Assembly: GCF_900289175.1 (NCBI RefSeq)
Contig: NZ_LT985747.1
Location: 1,821,937 to 1,885,936, forward strand
DNA: 64,000 nucleotides
Direction: 5' to 3'
Source of the DNA: Paenibacillus faecalis
GTDB lineage: Bacteria; Bacillota; Bacilli; Paenibacillales; Paenibacillaceae
Both the position numbers and the translations under genes were made by a program. The notes beneath the pieces are model-generated. The model was not told the DNA's origin and ran no database searches. It was given only the letters and a program-made list of their open reading frames with translations. Positions 1 to 8,413 of the stretch are shown here, one piece after another (within the stretch, counting starts at the first letter, position 1; every line of letters begins with the position of its first letter).

Positions 1-616
1 TGTTCCAGCCGCCGATGAACGTCAATATCCCTTGTACCGCAAATACCGGCTTGGTGATCGGCATAACCAGCTGGAAGAATATCCTTAGTTCCCCTGCCCC
101 ATCCAGACGTGCCGCCTCGATCAAGTCCATCGGGATCGTCGTCATAAACTGGCGGAACAGGAAAATACCGAAGGCTCCTACCAAACCCGGCAGCACAATA
201 CCTGCCATCGTGTTCGTTAAACCGATACTGTTAATAATCAAGTATACGGGTATCATCGTTACTTGCCCCGGTATCATCATCGTTGCAAGTACAAGATAGA
301 ACATTTTTTTATTGCCTGGAAACTCAAACTTGGCAAATGCATACCCCGCAAGCGCGTTAAGGAACAAGCCAATAAATCCGAAAAACACAATAATCAGTGT
401 ATTTTTAAAATAAATCAAAAAGTCCAGTCTTACAAACAAATCGACATAATTCTGAATGGTAAACTGCTCCGGAAGGAGCGTCGGCGGAATTGCCGTAAAT
501 TCATTTTCCGGCTTGAATGAGGAAGTGATCATCCATATAAATGGAATCATCATTAACAATCCCCCTGCAACGAGCAAAGCCGTCATGAATGCTTTTTCAA
601 TTTTTTTAGCTGCCAT
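1..616 (-). CDS. Carbohydrate ABC transporter permease, MalG type (3' end outside window)
   Basis: Inner-membrane permease of a sugar importer. The ATG at 616 follows an AAGGAGGTATA ribosome binding site. About 205 residues are visible, with several hydrophobic segments. The cytoplasmic loop MDLIEAARLDGAGELRIFF is the EAA motif that docks the ATPase. The stop codon lies beyond base 1. It sits 41 bases downstream of the MalF-type permease at 658-1563 and should pair with it as a heterodimer fed by the binding lipoprotein at 1671-2918. No ATPase is encoded in the operon as far as it is visible, so a shared MsmX-like ATPase is likely (inference from related Firmicutes). The sugar cannot be told from the sequence. 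Confidence 0.93.
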   Translation of the reverse strand, partial: MAAKKIEKAFMTALLVAGGLLMMIPFIWMITSSFKPENEFTAIPPTLLPEQFTIQNYVDLFVRLDFLIYFKNTLIIVFFGFIGLFLNALAGYAFAKFEFPGNKKMFYLVLATMMIPGQVTMIPVYLIINSIGLTNTMAGIVLPGLVGAFGIFLFRQFMTTIPMDLIEAARLDGAGELRIFFQLVMPITKPVFAVQGILTFIGGWN

Positions 617-657
617 GCTCTATACCTCCTTCAGTTATACGGGTTTCTCGCTTGAAC

Positions 658-1563
658 TTAATACTCTACATCTCTTTTCTTCAAGGCGAATTGTGCGATC
701 GTCGCAATGATAATAATGATGAAGAGCACAAACGATCCTGCGGCCGCATAGCCGAAATTGCTAAGCTGGAAGCCGTTGTTGTATATAAAGAGCGCCATCG
801 ACATCGTTTCGTTGAGCGGACCGCCTTTGGTCATGACCAGCGGCTCTTCGAAAAACTGAATCCAGCCGATCAACGTTGTAATCGTAACGAAGAAGGTTGC
901 AAAGCTAAGGAGAGGAACGGTAATGTACATAAGCTTCTGCCGCTTGCTTGCGCCATCGATTTCCGCCGCTTCATAATATGAGCGTGGAATACCCTGCAAC
1001 GCTGCCAGAAAAATGATCATATTCAAGCCAATCGCTTTCCACACAGCCAGTAATATGAGGGACAGCTTCGCAAGTGCTGGGTCGGTCAGCCACTGCTGCG
1101 CCGGAATTCCAAACAGGGACAAAATATAATTAAACAGGCCATAATGGCTGTTATAAAGATAGCCCCAAACGACCGCTACCGCTACGATATTGGTGATAGA
1201 AGGCATATAGTATACAATACGGAACGTCTTGAATAGCCATCCCGTACCATAATTAAGAAGCAGCGCAGCGCCCATGGCAAACAGCACGACGAGCGGCACC
1301 CCGATGATAACATAGAACAAAGTGTTGTACATAGACTTCAGAAAAACCGGATCTTTAAATATATTCATGTAATTCTCAAATCCAACAGCTTCAATATTCG
1401 AATAATTCGCCAGACCGGCAAGGTCGATGTCGGTGAAGCTGATGACAAGCGCAACAAAGATTGGAATAATCGAGAACGTAATAAGCAGCAGCATCGCAGG
1501 TGCAACAAACATATATGGATACTTATAGCGGTTAAAACGCTTGATAAAGTTCTGCACTGTCAT
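658..1563 (-). CDS. Carbohydrate ABC transporter permease, MalF/UgpA type
   Basis: A 301-residue inner-membrane permease. The ATG at 1563 has an AGGAGGTGA site directly upstream. About six hydrophobic segments are visible, the first near residues 15-42. The EAA loop near residue 200 reads SYYEAAEIDGASKRQK, as in MalF-type subunits. It is the second gene of the operon, 107 bases after the binding lipoprotein and 41 bases before the MalG-type partner. A strong hairpin lies in the gap with the lipoprotein gene. Family is certain; substrate is unknown. Confidence 0.95.
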   Translation of the reverse strand: MTVQNFIKRFNRYKYPYMFVAPAMLLLITFSIIPIFVALVISFTDIDLAGLANYSNIEAVGFENYMNIFKDPVFLKSMYNTLFYVIIGVPLVVLFAMGAALLLNYGTGWLFKTFRIVYYMPSITNIVAVAVVWGYLYNSHYGLFNYILSLFGIPAQQWLTDPALAKLSLILLAVWKAIGLNMIIFLAALQGIPRSYYEAAEIDGASKRQKLMYITVPLLSFATFFVTITTLIGWIQFFEEPLVMTKGGPLNETMSMALFIYNNGFQLSNFGYAAAGSFVLFIIIIIATIAQFALKKRDVEY

Positions 1564-1610
1564 TCACCTCCTGTTAGTGTATGATTTCAGTCAAACGAAG
1601 CTCTTTTCGA

Positions 1611-1658
1611 TGCAGCCAGGCTTGCTTACGTCATTAACGAAGCAAGCCGGGGACTGCA
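1611..1658 (-). terminator. Intercistronic stem-loop between binding protein and permease genes
   Basis: GGCTTGCTT (1619-1627) pairs exactly with AAGCAAGCC (1640-1648) and is extended by TGCAG/CTGCA (1611-1615 and 1654-1658). No U-run follows on the minus strand. I therefore read it as an mRNA-stabilising or attenuating hairpin that would leave the lipoprotein message more abundant than the permease message, not as a full terminator (inference). Confidence 0.6.
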
Positions 1659-1670
1659 TGAAAACTCATA

Positions 1671-2918
1671 TTATTTCGTCAGAATCTCGGTAGCCTTCGT
1701 GTTTAACTGATCCATTTCTGTCTTGATGTCAGCACCGCCAACGGTAATTCTTTCAAAAGCACCAATGGCCTCCTGGGAAACAGCGTCCCACTCTTTAATA
1801 AATGGAACTGGTCTTGCGCTTTCCAATTGCTCACCAAACGTAGCGATGATCGGATCATCAAATCGTGCATCATCCCATGCACTCTTGACAGCAGGCAGGT
1901 TTTTAGACACATCGTAATTCTTCAGCTGCGTTTCTTTTTGACTCATGAAATCGATAAATTTAACGGCCTCTTCCGGGTTCTTCGACGTGCTGAACACGGA
2001 CATGTTAGCGCCACCAAGGAAGGATGCATTGTTTTCTTTGGCTGGCAGCGTTGCAGTCGCCCACTTTCCTTCGATCTCAGGCGCTTTCTCCTTCACACCC
2101 GAAATCATCCAAGGGCCGCTGATAAACATCGGAAACTGTCCATCTTTAAATGCAGCAAACAACTCCAGGTCGCTGTGAAGCGGTGTCAAACCATCGTCAT
2201 AGAAACTCTTCAAGTATTCCATCGCTCCCATAAACTCCGGTTCATTAAAGCGAGGCGTGCGATCTTTGTCGATGATTTCGCTTCCATTCTGCCAAGCGAA
2301 CATGGACAGATAGTTCATATCTTTAGCATCAATTGTGATCGCATAGTTGCCTTCTCCTCTGGCTGCAAGCTTCTTGCCCGCATCCTTCATTTCGTCCCAA
2401 GTTTTCGGACCTTCAGGATAGCCTACGTCAGCTAAAATATCGGTACGATAGAACAGCACCCGCGTTTCTACATACCAAGGAATACCGACAACCTTGTCAT
2501 TAAAACTCATCGTCTCTATAGCACCATCAAAGTAATTTTCCGGTTTCAAACTTGGATACTTATCCAGATATGGCGTCAAATCGAGCAAAGCTCCGGCTTC
2601 TGCAAATTCTGGAATCCAGGTCGTACCCATCTGTACCACGTCAGGTCCGCTCTTGGATGCGACTGCCGTAAGAAGCTTGTCATGAGCGTTGGCCCAAGGA
2701 ATAGATTGAACGCTTACCTTAATTCCTGGGTTTTTCTCCTCAAATTCGTTGATCAAGGTTTTGTCTGTCTCATCCCCCATAAGCCAAACCTTCAATTCCT
2801 TTGTTCCGCCTTCGCTGTCTCCGCCTGAACTTTCGGATTCATTGGAACCGCATCCGGCCAAAATAACCGAAAATACAAGCAGTGTCGCCAAGATCAGTGA
2901 TAACGATTTCTTCCTCAT
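1671..2918 (-). CDS. Sugar ABC transporter substrate-binding lipoprotein
   Basis: A 415-residue extracellular solute-binding protein of family 1 (MalE-like). It has a lipoprotein signal peptide with lipobox LAGC (Cys at about residue 22) and a Ser/Gly/Glu-rich linker. The mature start, ELKVWLMGDETDKTLINEFE, is typical of this family. The start at 2918 follows GGGGTGA. It is the first gene of the operon, with the permeases at 658-1563 and 1-616 downstream. Two LacI-type operators upstream suggest repression relieved by the transported sugar. Which sugar is not visible. Confidence 0.95.
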   Translation of the reverse strand: MRKKSLSLILATLLVFSVILAGCGSNESESSGGDSEGGTKELKVWLMGDETDKTLINEFEEKNPGIKVSVQSIPWANAHDKLLTAVASKSGPDVVQMGTTWIPEFAEAGALLDLTPYLDKYPSLKPENYFDGAIETMSFNDKVVGIPWYVETRVLFYRTDILADVGYPEGPKTWDEMKDAGKKLAARGEGNYAITIDAKDMNYLSMFAWQNGSEIIDKDRTPRFNEPEFMGAMEYLKSFYDDGLTPLHSDLELFAAFKDGQFPMFISGPWMISGVKEKAPEIEGKWATATLPAKENNASFLGGANMSVFSTSKNPEEAVKFIDFMSQKETQLKNYDVSKNLPAVKSAWDDARFDDPIIATFGEQLESARPVPFIKEWDAVSQEAIGAFERITVGGADIKTEMDQLNTKATEILTK

Positions 2919-2980
2919 TGTACATTCACCCCGTTTTTAATGTTTACTTACCTGTAAAACGAAAATTGAAAGCACTTACT

Positions 2981-2994
2981 TCGAAACGTTTCGA
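2981..2994. promoter_or_regulatory. LacI-type operator, proximal
   Basis: Perfect 14-base palindrome TCGAAACGTTTCGA, 63 bases upstream of the binding-protein start. The core GAAACGTTTC with a central CG is the usual form of LacI/GalR-family operators. It departs from the catabolite-repression cre consensus at the second and thirteenth positions, so an operon-specific LacI regulator is more likely than CcpA. No LacI gene is in the window. Confidence 0.65.
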
Positions 2995-3165
2995 TTTTTT
3001 TCGAAAAAATAAAGACATGGAATAATCAATTGATCCAAAGCCCTTTAGTCCAATTATTGCCTGTATCAAGCACCTTAACAAGCTTAAATCGTGTATATAA
3101 GTTCGTATGGAAATGATGCTAAATTCTAGTTGTTAGCTTGATTACTTAAATAATTGCATATTATT

Positions 3166-3179
3166 TTGAAACGTTTCGA
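3166..3179. promoter_or_regulatory. LacI-type operator, distal
   Basis: TTGAAACGTTTCGA repeats the same GAAACGTTTC core as the site at 2981-2994. The centres are 185 bases apart, which would allow repression by DNA looping (inference). The 2919-3378 gap holds these two sites, an AT-rich stretch that must contain the operon promoter, and the terminator of the MFS gene. No further gene was seen there. Confidence 0.6.
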
Positions 3180-3283
3180 CAGGTTCATTATAGCTCCCCT
3201 TGAGAGCGATTTCAATATTCTTTTTTAAAATATTTTCAGTCTTTTTCTGGCATAACCAGTTCAATCATTTGCACAAAAATCAC

Positions 3284-3320
3284 AAAAAAAGCAGCACGCT
3301 TCAAAAACCGCTTGCTGCTT
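3284..3320 (-). terminator. Rho-independent terminator of the MFS gene
   Basis: Read on the minus strand, AGCAGCA pairs with TGCTGCT around an A/T-rich loop and is followed by seven T. It lies 59 bases after the stop of the MFS gene at 3379. Confidence 0.8.
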
Positions 3321-3378
3321 CATAAGCCAGTATATCTTTTCCATAGATTGCTCTCTTATATGAAAATCATTTGTACTT

Positions 3379-4611
3379 CTACGCAGAAATACTTTCGTGA
3401 ACGGGAACGCTTTTGCTAAGCTTGGCATGGATAACAAAAGACAAAAAGGACATCACTGCCGTCCCCACGGCCAACCATGCGACTGGTGTCAACCCGCCGC
3501 CATCATAAAGCGTACCCATCGCATACGGTCCGATTACCCTACCGGCAGAACCCATACCTCCCGCGACTCCGATATAGAACGGAGCAGCATCTCCCGCACG
3601 ATCTGCTATAAATGATGGGATCGCTGGCGAGATCAGCATTTCACCGAGTGTTGCCAGCGCCATGGCTAGCACAAAGCCCGGGTAATTGTTCATCAAAACA
3701 ACGACCATATATGCAGCGATATAAAATACGGCACTGATCGTCATTTGCATCGTTTCGGTACGGGCGAACCAACGCTTGATCCATGTGGTTAATGGCTGGG
3801 CAGCGAAGATGAGAATGCCGTTTAGCGTCCATAAATAACTAAATGCTGCCTTGGACATCCCCTCTGAAATGATATGAGGTGATACGCCAGTATTCCATAT
3901 CGACATCCCGAACCACATAAACAGCGACCCGAATCCCAGGAACAAGTATATCCGAATATTTCCCAAGAGCACCCATGCACCAGGTCCGGCTGGCAGCGGA
4001 GTCTTCACTTTCGGACGGTGATCTTCCTTCATAATATCTCCAGGCTGATCAAGCCGGGACAAATAGGATAAGAAGAAAATGGCAAAGCCCATGGAGGTCA
4101 ATCCGTTCGCCACAAAGCTTAAATGATATGAAATTTCCGCCAGAAACCCGCTCATGGCAGTCCCCAGAGCAATTCCGATATTATTGGCTACATAAATAAC
4201 GTTAAACAGCTCTCCACGGCGGTCGGAAAACCGAAAGCCGATAAAGGCCTGGATCGCCGGCAAAGATACCGCATTGCAGAAGCCGATAAACAGCATCATG
4301 GGAAGCAGCAGCGGCCAGTAACCATTAATAAAGGGCAACGAAAATAAACCGAGTGCATTCAGCAGCAGAGAACCGACAATCAATCTTTTTACACCGATTC
4401 GATGATACAGCGCACCACCGAACAATTGTCCGGCTATACCGCCCACAGATTGAAGCAAAATAACAAACCCGGCATCCTGCATACTGCGTCCGAGCTCGTC
4501 GAATACATACATCGTTGTTAGCGGCCACATCAATGATCCGCCCGCAGAATTGACAAGGCTTGCGATCAAAAATCCTTTAACTTCTTTGGGATATTGCTGT
4601 AATAATTTCAT
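3379..4611 (-). CDS. MFS transporter, drug-exporter-like
   Basis: A 410-residue integral membrane protein with about 12 hydrophobic segments. After TM2 it carries a motif-A-like loop (GGALYHRIGVKRLIV). The ATG at 4611 follows CGGGAGTG. It belongs to the major facilitator superfamily, in the DHA1-like exporters of Bacillales; substrate and direction are unknown. It lies downstream of the YesM-type kinase, from which it is separated by a terminator, so it is probably transcribed on its own. Confidence 0.88.
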   Translation of the reverse strand: MKLLQQYPKEVKGFLIASLVNSAGGSLMWPLTTMYVFDELGRSMQDAGFVILLQSVGGIAGQLFGGALYHRIGVKRLIVGSLLLNALGLFSLPFINGYWPLLLPMMLFIGFCNAVSLPAIQAFIGFRFSDRRGELFNVIYVANNIGIALGTAMSGFLAEISYHLSFVANGLTSMGFAIFFLSYLSRLDQPGDIMKEDHRPKVKTPLPAGPGAWVLLGNIRIYLFLGFGSLFMWFGMSIWNTGVSPHIISEGMSKAAFSYLWTLNGILIFAAQPLTTWIKRWFARTETMQMTISAVFYIAAYMVVVLMNNYPGFVLAMALATLGEMLISPAIPSFIADRAGDAAPFYIGVAGGMGSAGRVIGPYAMGTLYDGGGLTPVAWLAVGTAVMSFLSFVIHAKLSKSVPVHESISA

Positions 4612-4728
4612 CTGACACTCCCGTTACTCGTCCTGACTTCGAACTTCAGTATTGCTCAATTGAGCGTCTTTTGGCAAGCACTTTTATTGCCGCTTCACCA
4701 TAACGATGAAAGATCATTAACAAGCATA

Positions 4729-4773
4729 AAAAAGAAACGCCTTCCTGCCCTGGTTTTAAGGGAGAAGACGTTT
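4729..4773 (-). terminator. Terminator after the YesM-type kinase
   Basis: On the minus strand AACGTCTTCTCCCT pairs, with two mismatches, with AGGGCAGGAAGGCGTT. It is followed by TTTCTTTTTT. It ends the yesN-yesM transcript before the MFS gene. Confidence 0.7.
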
Positions 4774-4814
4774 TTCCCAAAACACATTGCTCCATCGGAT
4801 ACTTTCATATCAAG

Positions 4815-6659
4815 TCAAAAGTCCGGTCTGTTTACCCGTTGCTTTTCGCCTTGTTGTTTTCGCCTTTTTGCCGGTATACGAATTTGCACAGAAGTACCAA
4901 TCCCGACCCGGCTAAAAATAGACACCCCGTATTCTTTACCGTAATGCAGTTTTACACGTTGATCGATATTTCGAATGCCACAGCCCATATGGCTGTCATC
5001 CTGCGAATCCAATATTTCATCAATCCTCTCCTGCTTCATGCCCAGGCCATCATCAATAATCCGATACATAATGGAGTCCCCTTCCTTCCTGACTGAAACT
5101 CGAATGTGAATCCGATCACCGCTCCATGCATGTTTTAGCACATTTTCAATAAACGGCTGCAAAATCAGCTTCACCGTTTCATACGGCCAAATGTCCACAT
5201 CCATATCAAAGTCAACTTCCATACGGCGGCCGTACTTTACCTTTTGGATATCCAGATAAGCCTGGGCCTGCTCGATCTCCATCGCGATTGGAATCATCGT
5301 TCGCCCTGAATTTAAGGTTAAACGATAAAATTGCGCCAGCTGAACAACCATGTCCTGAAGCTTTTCGTTTTCGCCAAATTTGGCAAGCTGGTTAATCGAC
5401 GATAACGTATTGTATAAAAAATGAGGGTTAATCTGCGATTGCAGCATTTCAAGCTCCGCTTCTTTTTTTTGCAGCTGGGTCAGATACACCTTATTGATCA
5501 GAGCTTCGATCTCCTCACCCATAGCGTTCAAGGCATTGGCAATTTGAGAGAACTCCCCTTTCCCGCGATACGCAATACGTTTATGCAGATTTCCTTCCCG
5601 GAATGAATTAAGCACCGATATGATTTTCAAAATTCGTTTCGATAAATATTGAGAGATTAAAAATCCGGCATATGTAAACAGCACGACACACAGGATACCA
5701 ATGATAATAAAAACCGTACGTACCCGTTTGGCTTCCTGTTCAATAATATTTAACGGAACCTGTGCGACAATCTTCCAGTTTTTCTGAGGCAAATCCTCCT
5801 CAATCGTCAAAAAATGGGGTCTATCATATTCCATTGATCTCAAGCCCTTATCTGCTTTGGCTTGGCCTTCATCCTGCTCATCCAGCTTGCCCGAACGAAA
5901 TACGATATTGCCGTATGGATCTACAACCGATAGCAGACTGCCTTTTCCAAGCTTCGTATAATCCACGCTTTCGAACAGTTCCGATATCCGTACACTGAAT
6001 CTCATAATCCCGACTTCCTTGATTTCAAGCGGATTTTTCATATCTACGATCCGGCGGACCATCGATATTCGCTCGTCCCGCTCATCCTCTTCCACCTGCT
6101 TCCACTGCATCGTCACATTGTATCTTTCTTTCGGCAGCGTGAAGTACCAGAACTTGTTGTGAATATGACTGATATGATAGATATTAAACGTTTGCTCGGT
6201 AAAATCGAGATTATTCTCAGGCTCCCAGATCCGGTAGCTTTCGCCTACCGTTTCATTATGAAAGTAAACTGACAGTCTTAAGTTAAGCCCAATTGCTTTT
6301 GAAGCGCTCTCAAGTTTCGGTATGATCACCTTTTCCAATCGATTATATTTATTTATGCTGTCTTCCTTTCGGCGCAAGCTTTGAATCAAGGTAGGATCAT
6401 CATAAAGTGTAGCAGATGTCTGGACGATATCATCAACTTTATAGGCGACGTTATCACGAATCTGTATCAAAGTTCCTTGAATGGTCACACGGGTCTGCTT
6501 ACGCATGGTATCATCATACATCGTCTGCGATATATAGAAGTTAGCCGATACCAGCAATAGAATAAACAGCAGAAAGGTAAGCATCAATTTGTATCCGATC
6601 GGTAAATACCCCAACCTCTTTCGGTCAGCTAAACCTAACAGTACCCAAAGCTTGCTCAT
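4815..6659 (-). CDS. Sensor histidine kinase, YesM family
   Basis: A 614-residue membrane kinase. It has TM1 near residues 25-47, a large extracytoplasmic sensor region, TM2 near residues 310-335, and a HAMP domain (SKRILKIISVLNSFREGN...). The His_kinase domain has His413 in NPHFLYN, followed by an HATPase_c domain with the N box QPFIENVLKHA and the G box DDGLGM. This is the LytS/YesM architecture that senses sugars or cell-wall compounds in Bacillales. The start overlaps the stop of the response regulator by four bases (ATGA), so the two are translationally coupled. Its likely target is the adjacent LplABC-type importer. The ligand is unknown. Confidence 0.95.
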   Translation of the reverse strand: MSKLWVLLGLADRKRLGYLPIGYKLMLTFLLFILLLVSANFYISQTMYDDTMRKQTRVTIQGTLIQIRDNVAYKVDDIVQTSATLYDDPTLIQSLRRKEDSINKYNRLEKVIIPKLESASKAIGLNLRLSVYFHNETVGESYRIWEPENNLDFTEQTFNIYHISHIHNKFWYFTLPKERYNVTMQWKQVEEDERDERISMVRRIVDMKNPLEIKEVGIMRFSVRISELFESVDYTKLGKGSLLSVVDPYGNIVFRSGKLDEQDEGQAKADKGLRSMEYDRPHFLTIEEDLPQKNWKIVAQVPLNIIEQEAKRVRTVFIIIGILCVVLFTYAGFLISQYLSKRILKIISVLNSFREGNLHKRIAYRGKGEFSQIANALNAMGEEIEALINKVYLTQLQKKEAELEMLQSQINPHFLYNTLSSINQLAKFGENEKLQDMVVQLAQFYRLTLNSGRTMIPIAMEIEQAQAYLDIQKVKYGRRMEVDFDMDVDIWPYETVKLILQPFIENVLKHAWSGDRIHIRVSVRKEGDSIMYRIIDDGLGMKQERIDEILDSQDDSHMGCGIRNIDQRVKLHYGKEYGVSIFSRVGIGTSVQIRIPAKRRKQQGEKQRVNRPDF

Positions 6660-8233
6660 TCATTTACTCTCTTTCGATATTCCATCGGAGTCATGCCAAA
6701 CTTCTCCTTAAACTGCCTGCTGAAATAAGGAAGGTATCGGTATCCTACCTGATCGGCTACTTCATAGATTTTCATTCCGGGCTGTGTTAACAGCTCGCAT
6801 GCTTTTTCCATACGAAGCTGTACAAGCAATTCATTAAAGGTCTTTCCCGACCTCTCTTTAATCAGAAAACCAAGATGGCCCGGTGAAAAAGAAAAATGCT
6901 GCGCAATATCTTTAATCGTGATATTATCGCTCATTCGCTCTTTCATGAAGCTGATGACATTTCGTATAAACTTGCTATCCTTCGAATTTGTTTTCTCGTA
7001 CAGTCTCTCGGATATTTCAAACATTCGCTGTAAAAACCACGAACGAATGTCGTTAACCGTGTCGAATTGCATCAAAATATCCAAATGATGAATTTCCATG
7101 CCCAGCAGCTCAAATAAATCTTCATTTCTGCTGCTTAAATATTGATCCAGCTTCCAAATAATATAGTTGGACATATTATGGACGGTAAACCGGGAGCGCA
7201 GGTTCGTTATAGACCCGAATAGCTTCTCAAGCTCATCACAGATTCGAACAAGCTCATACCCCTCCATCGCATGCAGAAGGGCTTGCATTGGCTCCTCAAG
7301 CATTCGCGCATCCAGCATCTCCGGTTCTGCACTTACATCCTCGTACTTAATCACACTTCCTTTGCCCAGAAACATTTTCCCTTCCACGGCCTCTACAGCC
7401 TGCCGATAAGAAGCCTGCAGCTGATCAATCGCATATACCGGCTCTCCGATTCCCGTTGTAATCGATGCCGGTAAATGTTCCTTCACTTTTTCAGTTAATA
7501 GGCGAACGATGCGATTCGTACGGTCGTCTTCAAGCAACAATGCGATTCGCTGTGAAGAGAGTTTGCAGTAGTGGAACATGCCAAGTGCTGTGACTGCTTC
7601 ATGAATTTGTTGCAGGAACATCCTCGACATTTTACGCTGTGAAGTAAAGTCTCCAGCTTGTCTCCATGGCAAATTGTCCAGCTCCATTACCGCTACACGA
7701 ATCGGCCAATTCATCTGGTCGAATCCGTAGGACTTCGCCAACCGGGATAAGGACTCTTCCGATTCCCCTTCGCTTTCGAGCAGGCGAATAAGAATATCGC
7801 TTTTGACGATGGGAATCATCTCTTGATACGCGAGCTCCACTTCACGCTGTTTGTTCTCTTCATCCAAGTCACGTTTCACTTTGAGCAATGAAGAAACCAG
7901 CTCTCGGTCATTCATCGGCTTTAACACATAGTTGTACGCCTTTAACGACAAAGCTTGCTGAACATAGCTGAATTCCTGATATCCGCTAACGAATATGATC
8001 CGTATGTTAGGCTTTCGCTCCAGCGCGATACGGGCAAGCTCAAGGCCTGACATATAAGGCATATTGACGTCACTCACTAAAATATCGATGTTTTCCTTAT
8101 CTATAATTTCACAAGCTGAAAGTGCATTATTTACGCTTCCCTTCACTTCCATGCCCAGATCAGACCAGGGAATGAACCTCTTCATCCCTTCCAAATCAAG
8201 CTCCTCATCATCCACCAGCAGCACCTTGTACAT
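6656..8233 (-). CDS. Response regulator with AraC-type DNA-binding domain, YesN family
   Basis: A 525-residue cytoplasmic regulator. The N-terminal receiver domain has acidic residues near position 9 (VDDEE) and the phospho-acceptor Asp55 (LVSDVNMPY). A middle helical region of unknown role follows. The C-terminal AraC/XylS double helix-turn-helix (about residues 425-525) ends in VGYRYLPYFSRQFKEKFG and MTPMEYRKRV. I chose the ATG at 8233 because GGAGGAGTTCC precedes it; an in-frame ATG at 8290 has no such site. It pairs with the YesM-type kinase that it overlaps. Confidence 0.95.
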   Translation of the reverse strand: MYKVLLVDDEELDLEGMKRFIPWSDLGMEVKGSVNNALSACEIIDKENIDILVSDVNMPYMSGLELARIALERKPNIRIIFVSGYQEFSYVQQALSLKAYNYVLKPMNDRELVSSLLKVKRDLDEENKQREVELAYQEMIPIVKSDILIRLLESEGESEESLSRLAKSYGFDQMNWPIRVAVMELDNLPWRQAGDFTSQRKMSRMFLQQIHEAVTALGMFHYCKLSSQRIALLLEDDRTNRIVRLLTEKVKEHLPASITTGIGEPVYAIDQLQASYRQAVEAVEGKMFLGKGSVIKYEDVSAEPEMLDARMLEEPMQALLHAMEGYELVRICDELEKLFGSITNLRSRFTVHNMSNYIIWKLDQYLSSRNEDLFELLGMEIHHLDILMQFDTVNDIRSWFLQRMFEISERLYEKTNSKDSKFIRNVISFMKERMSDNITIKDIAQHFSFSPGHLGFLIKERSGKTFNELLVQLRMEKACELLTQPGMKIYEVADQVGYRYLPYFSRQFKEKFGMTPMEYRKRVNE

Positions 8234-8354
8234 GGAACTCCTCCTAAAATTATAGTCGGGAAACCTATTCATCATGCGTGATTCTATCAATATAATACTC
8301 GACTATTCACATATCAGGAACTGTAAAATTAGAAAATTTTAGATAAATAGAGAT

Positions 8355-8386
8355 ATCCCAAAGAATCCAGACGGATTCTTTGGGAT
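8355..8386. terminator. Perfect 14-bp hairpin between lplA-like and yesN-like genes
   Basis: ATCCCAAAGAATCC and GGATTCTTTGGGAT flank the loop AGAC. It lies 28 bases after the binding-protein stop on the minus strand. The following bases are A/T-rich but lack a clean U-run, so termination may be partial and may let some transcripts continue into the two-component genes. Confidence 0.6.
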
Positions 8387-8413
8387 CGGATAAAACGTAA
8401 GGTATGATCTATT

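Noticed and set aside
2981..2994. CcpA cre site
   Set aside because: The palindrome departs from the cre consensus at the G of position 2 and the C of position 13, and it occurs twice; an operon-specific LacI operator fits better.
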